This document shows positions 15,529 to 24,258 of a stretch of 53,194 nt of DNA, piece by piece. Position numbers and translations under genes: made by a program. Position 1 is the stretch's first letter, and each line of letters opens with the position of its first letter. The notes below the pieces were generated by a model. The model made no database searches. It had not been told where the DNA came from and saw only the letters and a program-made list of their open reading frames with translations. The stretch spans positions 1-53,194 of the forward strand of contig CAIZWN010000038.1 in the NCBI GenBank assembly GCA_903936705.1, in the 5' to 3' direction. Source of the stretch: an uncultured Myxococcales bacterium (lineage in GTDB: Bacteria; Myxococcota_A; UBA9042; DTJE01).

Positions 15529-17847
15529 GTGGACGACCTGCCTGACCTAGCCGAAACCGCAATAAAAGCTGGTCCGATTTCACCGATGCTGGGACGTGTT
15601 CTAGACGACCGCTTCCTGCTGAAATCGGTGCTGGGAACAGGCGGTATGGGAACGGTCTACCGCGCCGAACAATTCAGCATGAACCGCGACGTAGCCGTGA
15701 AGATCCTCAAGGCGGAGGCCTCAAGAGACGACCAGGCTGTGAGACGCTTCCTGACCGAGGCCCGCGCTGCCAGTCGTCTGAACAGTCCTCACACGGTTAC
15801 GGTCCACGATTTCGGACGCACCAGCGACGGGATCCTCTATATCGCAATGGAGTTGATGGACGGACGCACGCTGGCACAGGTCCTGAAGGACGAAGGAAAG
15901 CCTTTCGGCCTGGTCCGCACCACGCGACTGCTGAACCAGGTACTGGACTCTATGGAAGAGGCCCACGGCGTGGGAATTCTGCATCGGGATCTAAAGCCCG
16001 ACAACGTCTTCCTGCTGGAGGCGGTCGGTTCGCGTGATTTCGTCAAGGTACTGGATTTCGGCGTGGCCAAGATGGTCGGGGAATCGAAACCAGGCTCGAC
16101 CCAGTCAGGGCTGTCGCTGGGAACCCCTGTCTATATGAGTCCCGAACAGATGATGGGACAGGAGGTCGGACCCGCCACCGACCTGTACGCCCTGGGCATA
16201 ATGATGTTCGAACTGCTGGCAGGTTCGCCCCCGCTGGAGGGGCTGAAGCACGTTGAAATGGCGATGAGGAAGATCGAGGGCCGAATGCCTTCGTTGCATG
16301 ACCTGAATCCCAATGCTGAAACCGTGCCCGAACTGGACGTGTTTCTGGCCCGCGTTCTGGCGTCAAAACCGTCAGATCGACCGTTCGACGTCGAGACCTT
16401 CCGCGACGAACTGAACCGCGCCGTCAGAAACGCCACGACTGGCCCCAGGCCTCCGCCCCTGGTACGAAGCATGCCTATTACCCGGACCTTGATGGGCATT
16501 CCGGCCTTCACCGATGCCGAGGTTTCCGCTGGGTCTGTCGATCTGGATGCCGCTACAATGCCTGGCGAAACTTCTATGCCCCCCCCGATTTCGGAGGCTG
16601 ACGGCGATACCGGGAGTCCCACAGACCAACAGCCGGCCTCGAAATTGCCAACGCGGGCAGGAGTGCCCTGGGCGATTGCCGCGGCCCAGGCTGCGGACCG
16701 TGCAACGAACGCATCGAGACCCGCAGCAATCAAGAAAAAAATCACGCATGTTCCCGCCGCCAGCCCGCCGAAGCACGAACTCTCCGACCTGGAGATGATG
16801 GCTCTTCATCACGACGGCACAAGCGCTACGCATGCCCCGGGTCACGGCTTGAAATTTCTCAAGACGTCGCTGGGCATCCCCATGGCAGACATTCTTGCTG
16901 CTGAGGACGCCAGTCAGCGAAAGCAGACTCCGACTGCAAAATCCGGGATCAAGTCTCATGGCGCAGAGCTGCCCATAGGCTCACAATCGGAACCTGTTCC
17001 TGCGCCAACCGCGCCTCTTGCTGTGGAACCCGAATTTATTCCTGCACAGACTGCTCCTGTGAACGATCAAATTGACGTCCTTTCCTTGCAAGAACTGCCC
17101 CCAGGCGCGCCAGATGATCCAGCCCCGTTGATCTGGGAGCGCCTGCGCACACAAGCGGAATCCATCGACGGGTTCGTGGACGATCTCCGGGCCTCCACCC
17201 AACATCCAACGGTCGTCATCGAGACCTTACCGCCCAAGCACAAGCCTGCAGTCCCCGTGGTGGATCCGCTCGTCAGGCCGGTCGCCCCAATCCCATCGCT
17301 GCCTGTGGAGTTTTCATCACAATCCCCCTCGGCGACCGAGGCCCCAGCGGAACCAAAGCCCCGACCGGTCATGCCTCACCGCTCACGGCCATCGCGCATT
17401 GCCGGCGACCGGAGAGCTTTTCCCAGGAAAGCGCATCTGATAAGTGTCACGTGCGTCAAGGATGGAGTCCGCCATCCGGCTTTCATCGCCGACCTCAGCG
17501 AGTCAGGCGCCTTCCTGAACTCGGCCTGGCTACCATCGCATGGAGAGGAGATCGTCGTTCTGTTCCGACCGCGCACCGAGGATTCCGGCCCGGCAATCGT
17601 ACTGCTGGGAATGGTCGTACGAACTGTAGAGGTGCCCTCGGGTCCAGGCCAGGTCCGGGGCTTTTCCATGTCCTGGAGAGCCCTCAGAACTCAGGGCCGC
17701 CTGGGTCGACTGCTGGAATTCCACCGCCACATCTTCGGGTTGGACCTGCCGACCGCACTGTCTGCCGACGTGGAATCCCGCGTGTGGGAGTACCGCTTCG
17801 AGGACCACCTGTTGATCGGTGACCACAGCACCCCGAATGACGAGTGA
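15529..17847 (+). CDS. Ser/Thr protein kinase with C-terminal PilZ domain
   Basis: 772 residues, GTG at 15529. The kinase domain (about 27-295) is complete: GTGGMGTVYRA loop, K58 in VAVK, catalytic HRD with D154, DFG with D176, then TPVYMSPEQ. Residues 300-615 are a Pro/Ala/Thr-rich linker with no fold I recognise. The C-terminus is a PilZ domain with both c-di-GMP-binding elements, R629AFPR633 (RxxxR) and D655LSESG660 (D/NxSxxG), followed by beta strands to about 735. It has no transmembrane helix, so it is cytoplasmic. It probably couples c-di-GMP level to protein phosphorylation, perhaps of motility or surface functions. Allosteric control is inference. Confidence 0.92.
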   Translation: MDDLPDLAETAIKAGPISPMLGRVLDDRFLLKSVLGTGGMGTVYRAEQFSMNRDVAVKILKAEASRDDQAVRRFLTEARAASRLNSPHTVTVHDFGRTSDGILYIAMELMDGRTLAQVLKDEGKPFGLVRTTRLLNQVLDSMEEAHGVGILHRDLKPDNVFLLEAVGSRDFVKVLDFGVAKMVGESKPGSTQSGLSLGTPVYMSPEQMMGQEVGPATDLYALGIMMFELLAGSPPLEGLKHVEMAMRKIEGRMPSLHDLNPNAETVPELDVFLARVLASKPSDRPFDVETFRDELNRAVRNATTGPRPPPLVRSMPITRTLMGIPAFTDAEVSAGSVDLDAATMPGETSMPPPISEADGDTGSPTDQQPASKLPTRAGVPWAIAAAQAADRATNASRPAAIKKKITHVPAASPPKHELSDLEMMALHHDGTSATHAPGHGLKFLKTSLGIPMADILAAEDASQRKQTPTAKSGIKSHGAELPIGSQSEPVPAPTAPLAVEPEFIPAQTAPVNDQIDVLSLQELPPGAPDDPAPLIWERLRTQAESIDGFVDDLRASTQHPTVVIETLPPKHKPAVPVVDPLVRPVAPIPSLPVEFSSQSPSATEAPAEPKPRPVMPHRSRPSRIAGDRRAFPRKAHLISVTCVKDGVRHPAFIADLSESGAFLNSAWLPSHGEEIVVLFRPRTEDSGPAIVLLGMVVRTVEVPSGPGQVRGFSMSWRALRTQGRLGRLLEFHRHIFGLDLPTALSADVESRVWEYRFEDHLLIGDHSTPNDE

Positions 17848-17926
17848 ACCTGGACGTCGTGAGGGGCGAAACGGCCTTGACGACCCATCCCCCATGGCGA
17901 TACCGTGCCTCCGTGGAGGAAAAACC

Positions 17927-18952
17927 ATGTCAATGGCCACCCGCATCCTGCTGACCTTCCTGCTGCTGGCAGCCTTACCGGCCATGGCCGAGGATATCCC
18001 AGGCGCCCTGGACGTATCGGCGCGATATCGCGCAACCGGCGGTACCGACCAGCCCGGCCTGACTCTGACTGCGACCAGATCCGTGTCGGGTGTCGTAGTC
18101 ACAATCGAACAGATCGACGGCCCTGTCACAACGGTCAAGGTGGGTTCCTTAAAGGCAGGAGAATCCCGCAAGGTTTCCGTTCGGCAGGAGCCTGGCCGGG
18201 CTTACTACCGTGCCGAGGTAGCATACTCGGGCCAGGTGAAGCCCTACGAGATCACCTGGTCATCGGCAGTTGCGCAGCAATTCGAAATCTCGGTCAAGGG
18301 GGAGGACGTGGACCTGTCGGCTGGACGGATTGCACTGGCAATCACCGGCAAGGCCCACCGGGTGGAACTGAAGATGACCGGCGAGGATGGCGCAATCCTA
18401 TTCAAGCGCGAGCTGCGCCTGGATTCGCCGTCCGGACGGCCCGATTCACTTGATTTCCAGCCACCTACCGCGATAGTCACGCATGTTGAAATCACCGCCT
18501 ACGACGAGAACGATTTCGCCAAGGCTGTGGAATTCACGCCGGTCGTAGTCGACGTGCCTCACGATGAAGTGAACTTCGAATCAGGCAAATCGGCTGTCCT
18601 TCCCGCCGAGGAACCCAAGCTGGACCGCGCGCTGGCGGCCATCCACGAGGCGCTGGAAAAACTTGGCCGCCAGGTCAAGTTGCGGCTGTACGTTGGCGGA
18701 TACACCGATACGGTGGGTGGCCGCGAATACAACCAGGGATTGTCCGAGGCACGCGCGGGGTCGCTGGCAGCGTGGCTGGTTTCACACGGTCTGAAAGTTG
18801 CCGTGTGCTCGCAGGGATTCGGCGAGGAGGTCCTGGCCGTGCAGACCCCCGACGAGACCGACGAGCCAAAGAATCGCCGCTCGCTGTTTGTCCTGGCAGG
18901 CCAATCGCCTTCGATGAATTCGTTCCCGCGGGGGAACTGGCGTTGCAGGTAA
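17927..18952 (+). CDS. OmpA-family C-terminal domain protein, secreted
   Basis: 341 residues from ATG 17927 with TGGAGGAAAAACC upstream. A signal peptide (1-21) ends AMA. Residues 25-215 form a beta-rich region without a family I know. Residues 220-335 match the OmpA peptidoglycan-binding domain: VNFESGKSAVLP, then YVGGYTDTVGGREYNQGLSEARAGS, and GFGEE with the closing NRRSLFVL. It should be held in the periplasm or outer membrane by binding peptidoglycan. It follows the kinase-PilZ gene by 79 bp and may be co-transcribed with it. It is convergent with ettA. Confidence 0.85.
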   Translation: MSMATRILLTFLLLAALPAMAEDIPGALDVSARYRATGGTDQPGLTLTATRSVSGVVVTIEQIDGPVTTVKVGSLKAGESRKVSVRQEPGRAYYRAEVAYSGQVKPYEITWSSAVAQQFEISVKGEDVDLSAGRIALAITGKAHRVELKMTGEDGAILFKRELRLDSPSGRPDSLDFQPPTAIVTHVEITAYDENDFAKAVEFTPVVVDVPHDEVNFESGKSAVLPAEEPKLDRALAAIHEALEKLGRQVKLRLYVGGYTDTVGGREYNQGLSEARAGSLAAWLVSHGLKVAVCSQGFGEEVLAVQTPDETDEPKNRRSLFVLAGQSPSMNSFPRGNWRCR

Positions 18953-18965
18953 CTGGACGCCGCCC

Positions 18966-18987
18966 CTATCGCGTCAGGTTGCGATAG
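18966..18987. repeat. Inverted repeat at the convergent ends of the OmpA-like gene and ettA
   Basis: CTATCGC (18966-18972) and GCGATAG (18981-18987) form a 7-bp stem with an 8-base loop that includes the ettA stop codon. No T-tract follows on either side, so an intrinsic terminator is doubtful. Confidence 0.35.
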
Positions 18988-20645
18988 CGGATGCGATGAG
19001 GCTGCCAATCGGACCCGAGGCGGGCACGCTTGTCGGTTTCGTATTCCTGGAAGTTCCCCTCGAACCACGTGACCTTGCTGTCACCCTCGAACGCCAGGAT
19101 GTGGGTCGCGATACGGTCCAGGAACCAGCGGTCGTGGCTGATGACCAGCGCACAGCCGGCAAACCTTTCCAGCCCGTCCTCCAGCGCACGCAGAGTGTTC
19201 ACGTCCAGGTCGTTCGTCGGTTCGTCAAGCAGCAGGACGTTCGCCTCCATCTTCAGCATCTGCGCCAGATGGACGCGGTTGCGCTCGCCGCCCGACAGCG
19301 CACCGACCTTCTTCTGCTGGTCCGACCCCGACAGGTTGAAACGCGACACGTAGGCACGGCTGTTGACTTCCACGCCGCCCAATAGCAGTCGGTCGGCACC
19401 ACCGCTGATAACCTCCCAGACCGTCTTTTCCGGGTCCAGGCTGCTGCGCACCTGATCAGCATAGGCCAGCTTCACGGTCTGGCCCAGTCGCAGGTCGCCC
19501 GCATCCGCCTTTTCAAGGCCGGTGATCAGTTTGAACAGGGTTGTCTTGCCCGCGCCGTTGGGTCCGATGATGCCTACGATCGCGCCTGGAGGAATCAGGA
19601 ACTCGGCGTCGTCTATCAGCAACTTGTCGCCGAACGCCTTCCGTAACCCCTTTGCCTCTATGACCACATCGCCCAGGCGCGGCCCGGCCGGGATGTATAT
19701 CTCCAGTTCCCGCGCCATCTGCTCGGGTTGCTGCGCCAGCAGGCTCTCGTAGGCGGTGATGCGTGCCTTGCCCTTTGCATGGCGCCCCTTCGGCGACATG
19801 TGGATCCAGTCCAACTCCCGAGCCAGGGTGCGCTGGCGATCTGATTCCTGCTTCTCCTCGATCGCCAGACGATTCTTCTTCTGCTCCAGCCACGAAGAGT
19901 AGTTGCCCTTCCATGGAATACCCTGGCCGCGGTCCAGTTCCAGAATCCAGCCGGCCACGTTGTCCAGGAAATACCGATCGTGCGTAACGGCGATGACCGT
20001 GCCGGCGTATCGCTGAAGATGCTGTTCCAGCCAATGGACCGATTCGGCATCAAGGTGGTTGGTGGGCTCGTCCAGCAGCAGGATGTCTGGCTTTTGCAGC
20101 AGCAGGCGACACAACGCCACGCGCCGAATCTCGCCCCCGGAAAGAATGCTGACCGGGGTATCACCAGGCGGGCAGCGCAGCGCGTCCATCGCGACTTCCA
20201 ACTGGCTGTCCAGGTCCCAGGCGTTCGTATGGTCCAACTTGTCCTGCAATTCACCCTGGCGAGCCAGCAGACGCTCCATCTCGTCGTCGTCCATAGGCTC
20301 CGCGAACTTCTCGTTCAGCGCCTCGAACTCGTTCAACAGATTGACAATCGGTTGCGCCCCTTCCTTGACGCAGTCCAGCACCGTCTTGCTGGGGTCAAGG
20401 TGCGGTTCCTGTTCCAGGTATCCGATGGTAAATCCCGGGCTGCAGGTGGTCTGGCCAAGGAATTCCGTATCGACGCCCGCCATGATGCGCAGCAATGTCG
20501 ACTTTCCCGAGCCGTTCAGTCCAAGGACGCCGATCTTGGCGCCATGAAAATACGACAGCCAGATGTCCTTCAGCACTTGGCGCGTGCCGTAGATCTTGCC
20601 GACGCCCATCATCGAGTAAATGACCTTGTGCAGTTCCTCGGCCAC
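18966..20645 (-). CDS. ettA: Energy-dependent translational throttle protein EttA (ABC-F ATPase)
   Basis: 559 residues, GTG at 20645 behind AAGGAGG; the length equals that of EttA (about 555). It has two ABC ATPase domains, with Walker A GLNGSGKST near 40 and GPNGAGKTT near 355, signature LSGGE in each, and Walker B LLDEPTNHLD and LLDEPTNDLD. A linker between them carries the P-site-tRNA interaction region. No membrane segment is present. ABC-F proteins of this type bind the ribosomal E site and gate elongation by the ATP/ADP ratio. Monocistronic by context: 58 bp separates it from the sigma-54 regulator on the same strand, which lies downstream of a different transcript start. Confidence 0.95.
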   Translation of the reverse strand: MAEELHKVIYSMMGVGKIYGTRQVLKDIWLSYFHGAKIGVLGLNGSGKSTLLRIMAGVDTEFLGQTTCSPGFTIGYLEQEPHLDPSKTVLDCVKEGAQPIVNLLNEFEALNEKFAEPMDDDEMERLLARQGELQDKLDHTNAWDLDSQLEVAMDALRCPPGDTPVSILSGGEIRRVALCRLLLQKPDILLLDEPTNHLDAESVHWLEQHLQRYAGTVIAVTHDRYFLDNVAGWILELDRGQGIPWKGNYSSWLEQKKNRLAIEEKQESDRQRTLARELDWIHMSPKGRHAKGKARITAYESLLAQQPEQMARELEIYIPAGPRLGDVVIEAKGLRKAFGDKLLIDDAEFLIPPGAIVGIIGPNGAGKTTLFKLITGLEKADAGDLRLGQTVKLAYADQVRSSLDPEKTVWEVISGGADRLLLGGVEVNSRAYVSRFNLSGSDQQKKVGALSGGERNRVHLAQMLKMEANVLLLDEPTNDLDVNTLRALEDGLERFAGCALVISHDRWFLDRIATHILAFEGDSKVTWFEGNFQEYETDKRARLGSDWQPHRIRYRNLTR

Positions 20646-20703
20646 GCGGCACCTCCTTCGAACTCGCGGCGATCCTAGGGGCGGACAGTGTCTTCCGCAA
20701 GGG

Positions 20704-22110
20704 CTACGCCCTCGCCTCCTTCATCCCCAGCCGATCCAGCCGTCGCAGCAGGCGGAAGCGGCTGATCCCCAGCAGACGTGCAGCTTCGGCCTTCACCCCG
20801 CCAGCACGGTCAAGTGCCTCGCGAATCATCCGGCGCTCGACCATCTCCAGAGTATCGACGCCAGGTACAAAATCGACCGGCATCGTGCCGGCCGGGATCG
20901 GGGAATCAACGCCGTCACCACGCAGAACCCGCTCGGGCAGGTTGCGCAGTTCGACAGTGCCCGAATCGCCAAGAATCAGCGCACGTTCAACCACGTGCTT
21001 CAGTTCCCTAACGTTTCCCGGAAAGTCCCACGCACGCAGGCAATCGGCCACCTCACGTGGCAGCGGTTGAGGCGTCCGTCCCATTCGCCCGCACACGTTC
21101 TCCACGAAGTGACCAGCCAGCAGCATTATGTCATCGCCTCGATCCCTCAAGGGCGGCAGGCCAACCGGGAAGATCGAAAGCCGCTGGTACAGATCGAACC
21201 TGAAGCTGCCGGCACGGGTCAGTTCCGTCAGATCACGGTGGGTAGCCGCAACGACCCTGGCGCGAACCGGGTTGCCCTTGACCGATCCGACGCGACAGAA
21301 TTCGCGCGATTCCAGCACTCGCAGCAACTTGCCCTGCATGGCAAGGTCCATGTCGCCGATCTCGTCCAGGAACAGTGTCCCGTTGCCAGCAGCCTCGAAG
21401 GCACCAGCCACCACTCGGTCAGCCCCGGTAAAGGCGCCCTTCTCGTGACCGAACAGCAGGCTTTCAACCAGGGTCGCTGGCAGAGCTACGCAATCGACCG
21501 GCACGAATGGGCTGCCGGCTGGAGCGAACGTCTGATGCAGCCATCGCGCGGCAACCTCCTTGCCAACGCCCGTCTCGCCGGTCAGCAGCACGGTTGTGTC
21601 CTTCATGGCACCAACCCGCCGCAACTGCTCGCGGGCAGCCTCCATCGGCGGCGAACAGCCCAGAAGCCCCCCGACTGCGTGGCCGATTGCTCCCCCTGAA
21701 ACGCGCACCTGGACACGCCGCCGAACCTCCAGAATCGCGTCAACGATAGGCTGCACAGAAGTCTGCTTCACCAGGTAGTCCTCGGCCCCCTGGCGGATGG
21801 CCTGGATCGCGTTGGGAATAGCCTCGAAGGCCGTCATGACGATCACCGCAGCATCGGGTTGCCTGGCCCGCAGGATCGGCACGATCCTTATGCCGTCGTC
21901 GTCCGGTAACTTGTGGTCCAGCAGAATTGCGTCGTACCGCCCGCTGGCTGCCCGAGCCTGCGCGGCTGCCGCCGAATGTGCAGTATCGCAACTGATCCCG
22001 TTCCGGGCAATCTCCCGGGCCAGAGCCCGCGCGTAAAGCACCTCGTCGTCCACCACCAGCACACTGAAAGGCGGCGCCGCATCCCGCCCAGCCACACCAT
22101 CTGAACTCAT
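20704..22110 (-). CDS. NtrC-family sigma-54-dependent response regulator
   Basis: 468 residues from ATG 22110, whose ATG overlaps the stop of the histidine kinase gene (ATGA). It has three domains. A receiver (about 15-130) has phospho-acceptor D65 in LLDHKLP, MTAFEA and the conserved Lys in YLVKQ. The AAA+ domain (about 150-380) has GETGVGKE, GAFTGA and LFLDEIGDM, the sigma-54 contact and ATPase motifs. A Fis-type helix-turn-helix (about 425-468) ends ARLLGISRFRLLRRL. It activates sigma-54 promoters when phosphorylated by the coupled kinase. Targets are unknown. Confidence 0.94.
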   Translation of the reverse strand: MSSDGVAGRDAAPPFSVLVVDDEVLYARALAREIARNGISCDTAHSAAAAQARAASGRYDAILLDHKLPDDDGIRIVPILRARQPDAAVIVMTAFEAIPNAIQAIRQGAEDYLVKQTSVQPIVDAILEVRRRVQVRVSGGAIGHAVGGLLGCSPPMEAAREQLRRVGAMKDTTVLLTGETGVGKEVAARWLHQTFAPAGSPFVPVDCVALPATLVESLLFGHEKGAFTGADRVVAGAFEAAGNGTLFLDEIGDMDLAMQGKLLRVLESREFCRVGSVKGNPVRARVVAATHRDLTELTRAGSFRFDLYQRLSIFPVGLPPLRDRGDDIMLLAGHFVENVCGRMGRTPQPLPREVADCLRAWDFPGNVRELKHVVERALILGDSGTVELRNLPERVLRGDGVDSPIPAGTMPVDFVPGVDTLEMVERRMIREALDRAGGVKAEAARLLGISRFRLLRRLDRLGMKEARA

Positions 22111-23975
22111 TCGGATATCCTCCGCGGCAACACAACCAACGCCCTGCAACCGCCTTCGGGACGGTTTGCCAGCGTGACCCGCCCGCCATGTGCCTCGACG
22201 ACCTTGCGGACAACGGTCAGACCCAGTCCCGTCCCGTTCTTCTTGGTCGAACAGAACGCCTCGAAGCAGCGCCCCTGATCAATCAACAACCCGGACCCGC
22301 TGTCCAGCACCTCGATCAACACGTCGCCCCCCGCCACGGCCCCGCGCAGCACGACACGACCATCGATTGGGGTCGCCTCAAGCGCATTCGACATCAGGTT
22401 GAAGATGACATGCCGCAATCCGTCCGGATCCGCCCGGACCGCAATGCCGGCATCGACTTCGCATCCAATCTCGCGCCCTTCGGCCCTTGGCGAGTGCCGC
22501 AGAACTGCAAGAACCTCCGAAGCCAGTTCAGCGAGATCGACGCGAACCATCGATGCGTTGTGCCGCGCCGCCATGGACAAGTAGTCGCGCAGCAGCATAT
22601 CCAGGCGCGTAACCTCGCCCCCCACAGTCTGCAGCAGCGCACGACTCTCGTCGTCGCCGCCTGAGTCGCGCGCCAGCGACTGGATCGTCGCACCGATCGC
22701 AAGCAGCGGATTGCGGATCTCGTGCGCCAGTTGGGCAGCCATCTCGCCCATCGTGGCCAGACGTTCCTGCCGCATCAGGCGGTCTCTTTCCCTGGCTGCG
22801 GCAGCCCCCTCGGGTACCTTGTTTTCGCGTATACGAACCAGAAATCCCACGGCTCGATCGGCCTCGTCGGCCAGCAGCAAAGCCTCGATGCTGCCGGTGA
22901 ACGTCGTCCCGTCGCGCCGACGCAGGGCCGCGGTCTCCTCGACATAGCCGTGGCTGAGGAACAGCACCTTCCGGTTCAGGATGCCCAGAACGTCCCTCGG
23001 TTCAACGAACAGGTCGCCGGCCGGATGGTCGATCAACTCGCCTGGCTGCGCCTTGAACAGGCCCTCGGCATCCGCATTGCACGACGTCACTCGCAGTTCC
23101 GGATCGACCGTCAGCGCTGCATCGAAGCTACCCATTGCAAGCCTGACCAGACGATCGCCGGCTCCGGACATGCGACCATCTTCGCCGGTGGTAACCAGCG
23201 CAAGGCGTTCGCCCCTGACGTCGATCGGCACAACCAGGACGTCGGAGGGCGCGCGACCCTCGGCCAACGGCAGCGACATGCAAGCCGCACCCGCGCCATC
23301 GCGCAATACCTGCGCGGCGCGGGATGCCAGCAGACGCGCCGATGCCTCCGGCAGCGCCAGGGCAACCTCGTCCCCACCGGCGATCAAGCCCGTTGCATCA
23401 ACCAGCAGGCGTGCCACGCCGCTGTCGTATCCGGCCAAACGATCCCCTGCAGCCGAACGACCAAGTATTTCGCCTATGCGCTGCGCATACATGAACAGCA
23501 ATTCGCGCTGCTGCAAGCTGAAGGGCCGAACCCCGGGCTTCTCGAACACGATCACGCCGTGAGCCCTGTTGGGACCAAGGACCGGCACAAATATATAGCG
23601 ATGTTCACCAAGGAACGACTGGACCGCCTCCAGCAGGTCGCGCGGAAAGGCTCCGGCTGCCAGATCCACCAGGGACGATGTCTCCATGACCTCACGATTC
23701 TTCCACGACGCGAAGACAAGGCTGTCCTTCGCGTCGTCGAATGCTACCTCGAGAGACTGGATGGACCCTATCAGGGTCTCGACCTCGGCCAGAGCCCCGT
23801 GGGAGGTGGACATCGTCCCGACACGCAGGCGCATAAGACGCGCTTCCTCGTCCACCTGCACCAGGCTGGTCGAAGTGCATCCCAGCAGTTTCGCCGCGCC
23901 CCTCAGCATCGACTGTAGAACTTCGTCCGTGATGGTGTCGGCGTGGGCCCCCGACGCAAGTACGGGATCACTCAT
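22107..23975 (-). CDS. GAF/PAS-domain histidine kinase
   Basis: 622 residues from ATG 23975, overlapping the small lipoprotein gene by ATGA. There is no transmembrane helix, so it is a cytoplasmic sensor. A GAF-like domain covers about 20-200, a second region to about 260, and a PAS domain about 275-390 (GSFDAALTVDPELRVTSCN). The HisKA phospho-acceptor is H418 in AAQLAHEIRNPL. The HATPase_c domain has the N box NLMSNALEAT, DSGSGL and TKKNGTGLGLTVV. It phosphorylates the NtrC-type regulator encoded next. The ligand of the GAF domain is unknown; the upstream lipoprotein hints at an envelope signal, though direct contact would need a partner. Confidence 0.93.
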   Translation of the reverse strand: MSDPVLASGAHADTITDEVLQSMLRGAAKLLGCTSTSLVQVDEEARLMRLRVGTMSTSHGALAEVETLIGSIQSLEVAFDDAKDSLVFASWKNREVMETSSLVDLAAGAFPRDLLEAVQSFLGEHRYIFVPVLGPNRAHGVIVFEKPGVRPFSLQQRELLFMYAQRIGEILGRSAAGDRLAGYDSGVARLLVDATGLIAGGDEVALALPEASARLLASRAAQVLRDGAGAACMSLPLAEGRAPSDVLVVPIDVRGERLALVTTGEDGRMSGAGDRLVRLAMGSFDAALTVDPELRVTSCNADAEGLFKAQPGELIDHPAGDLFVEPRDVLGILNRKVLFLSHGYVEETAALRRRDGTTFTGSIEALLLADEADRAVGFLVRIRENKVPEGAAAARERDRLMRQERLATMGEMAAQLAHEIRNPLLAIGATIQSLARDSGGDDESRALLQTVGGEVTRLDMLLRDYLSMAARHNASMVRVDLAELASEVLAVLRHSPRAEGREIGCEVDAGIAVRADPDGLRHVIFNLMSNALEATPIDGRVVLRGAVAGGDVLIEVLDSGSGLLIDQGRCFEAFCSTKKNGTGLGLTVVRKVVEAHGGRVTLANRPEGGCRALVVLPRRISE

Positions 23976-24199
23976 AGGTAGCAAATCTCCTGGCAACGAC
24001 GCTCGCAGGCCGTGCGCGTGTCGGCCACCGTCTCGAAGCCCCTATCGGAACGTGTGTCAACCGTGTTCGCGGGGCACAACCGCGCGCAATCGTTGATGCG
24101 CTGGCGGCATGACGCCGACACCGTCAGTCCGCCGCACGATACCAGTGTCGCGACACACATCAGGGCAAGACTACCGACTACATTTGTCTTCCAGTTCAT
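23972..24199 (-). CDS. Small Cys-rich lipoprotein coupled to the histidine kinase
   Basis: 75 residues from ATG 24199 with GGGGAAC upstream (the frame is open to 24238). A lipoprotein signal peptide ends in the lipobox LVSC, with Cys22 or so as the lipidated residue. The short mature part carries six further cysteines (SCRQR, NDCARLC, TACERRCQEIC), enough for three disulfides, in a helical-hairpin-like spacing CxxxC. The stop overlaps the kinase ATG (ATGA). Function unknown; it may sense an envelope condition for the adjacent two-component system. Confidence 0.75.
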   Translation of the reverse strand: MNWKTNVVGSLALMCVATLVSCGGLTVSASCRQRINDCARLCPANTVDTRSDRGFETVADTRTACERRCQEICYL

Positions 24200-24258
24200 G
24201 AGTGTTCCCCGATTCCAGAAACCTGAAGTATAGACCAAGCCTGGCTTTCTTGAGGCAG

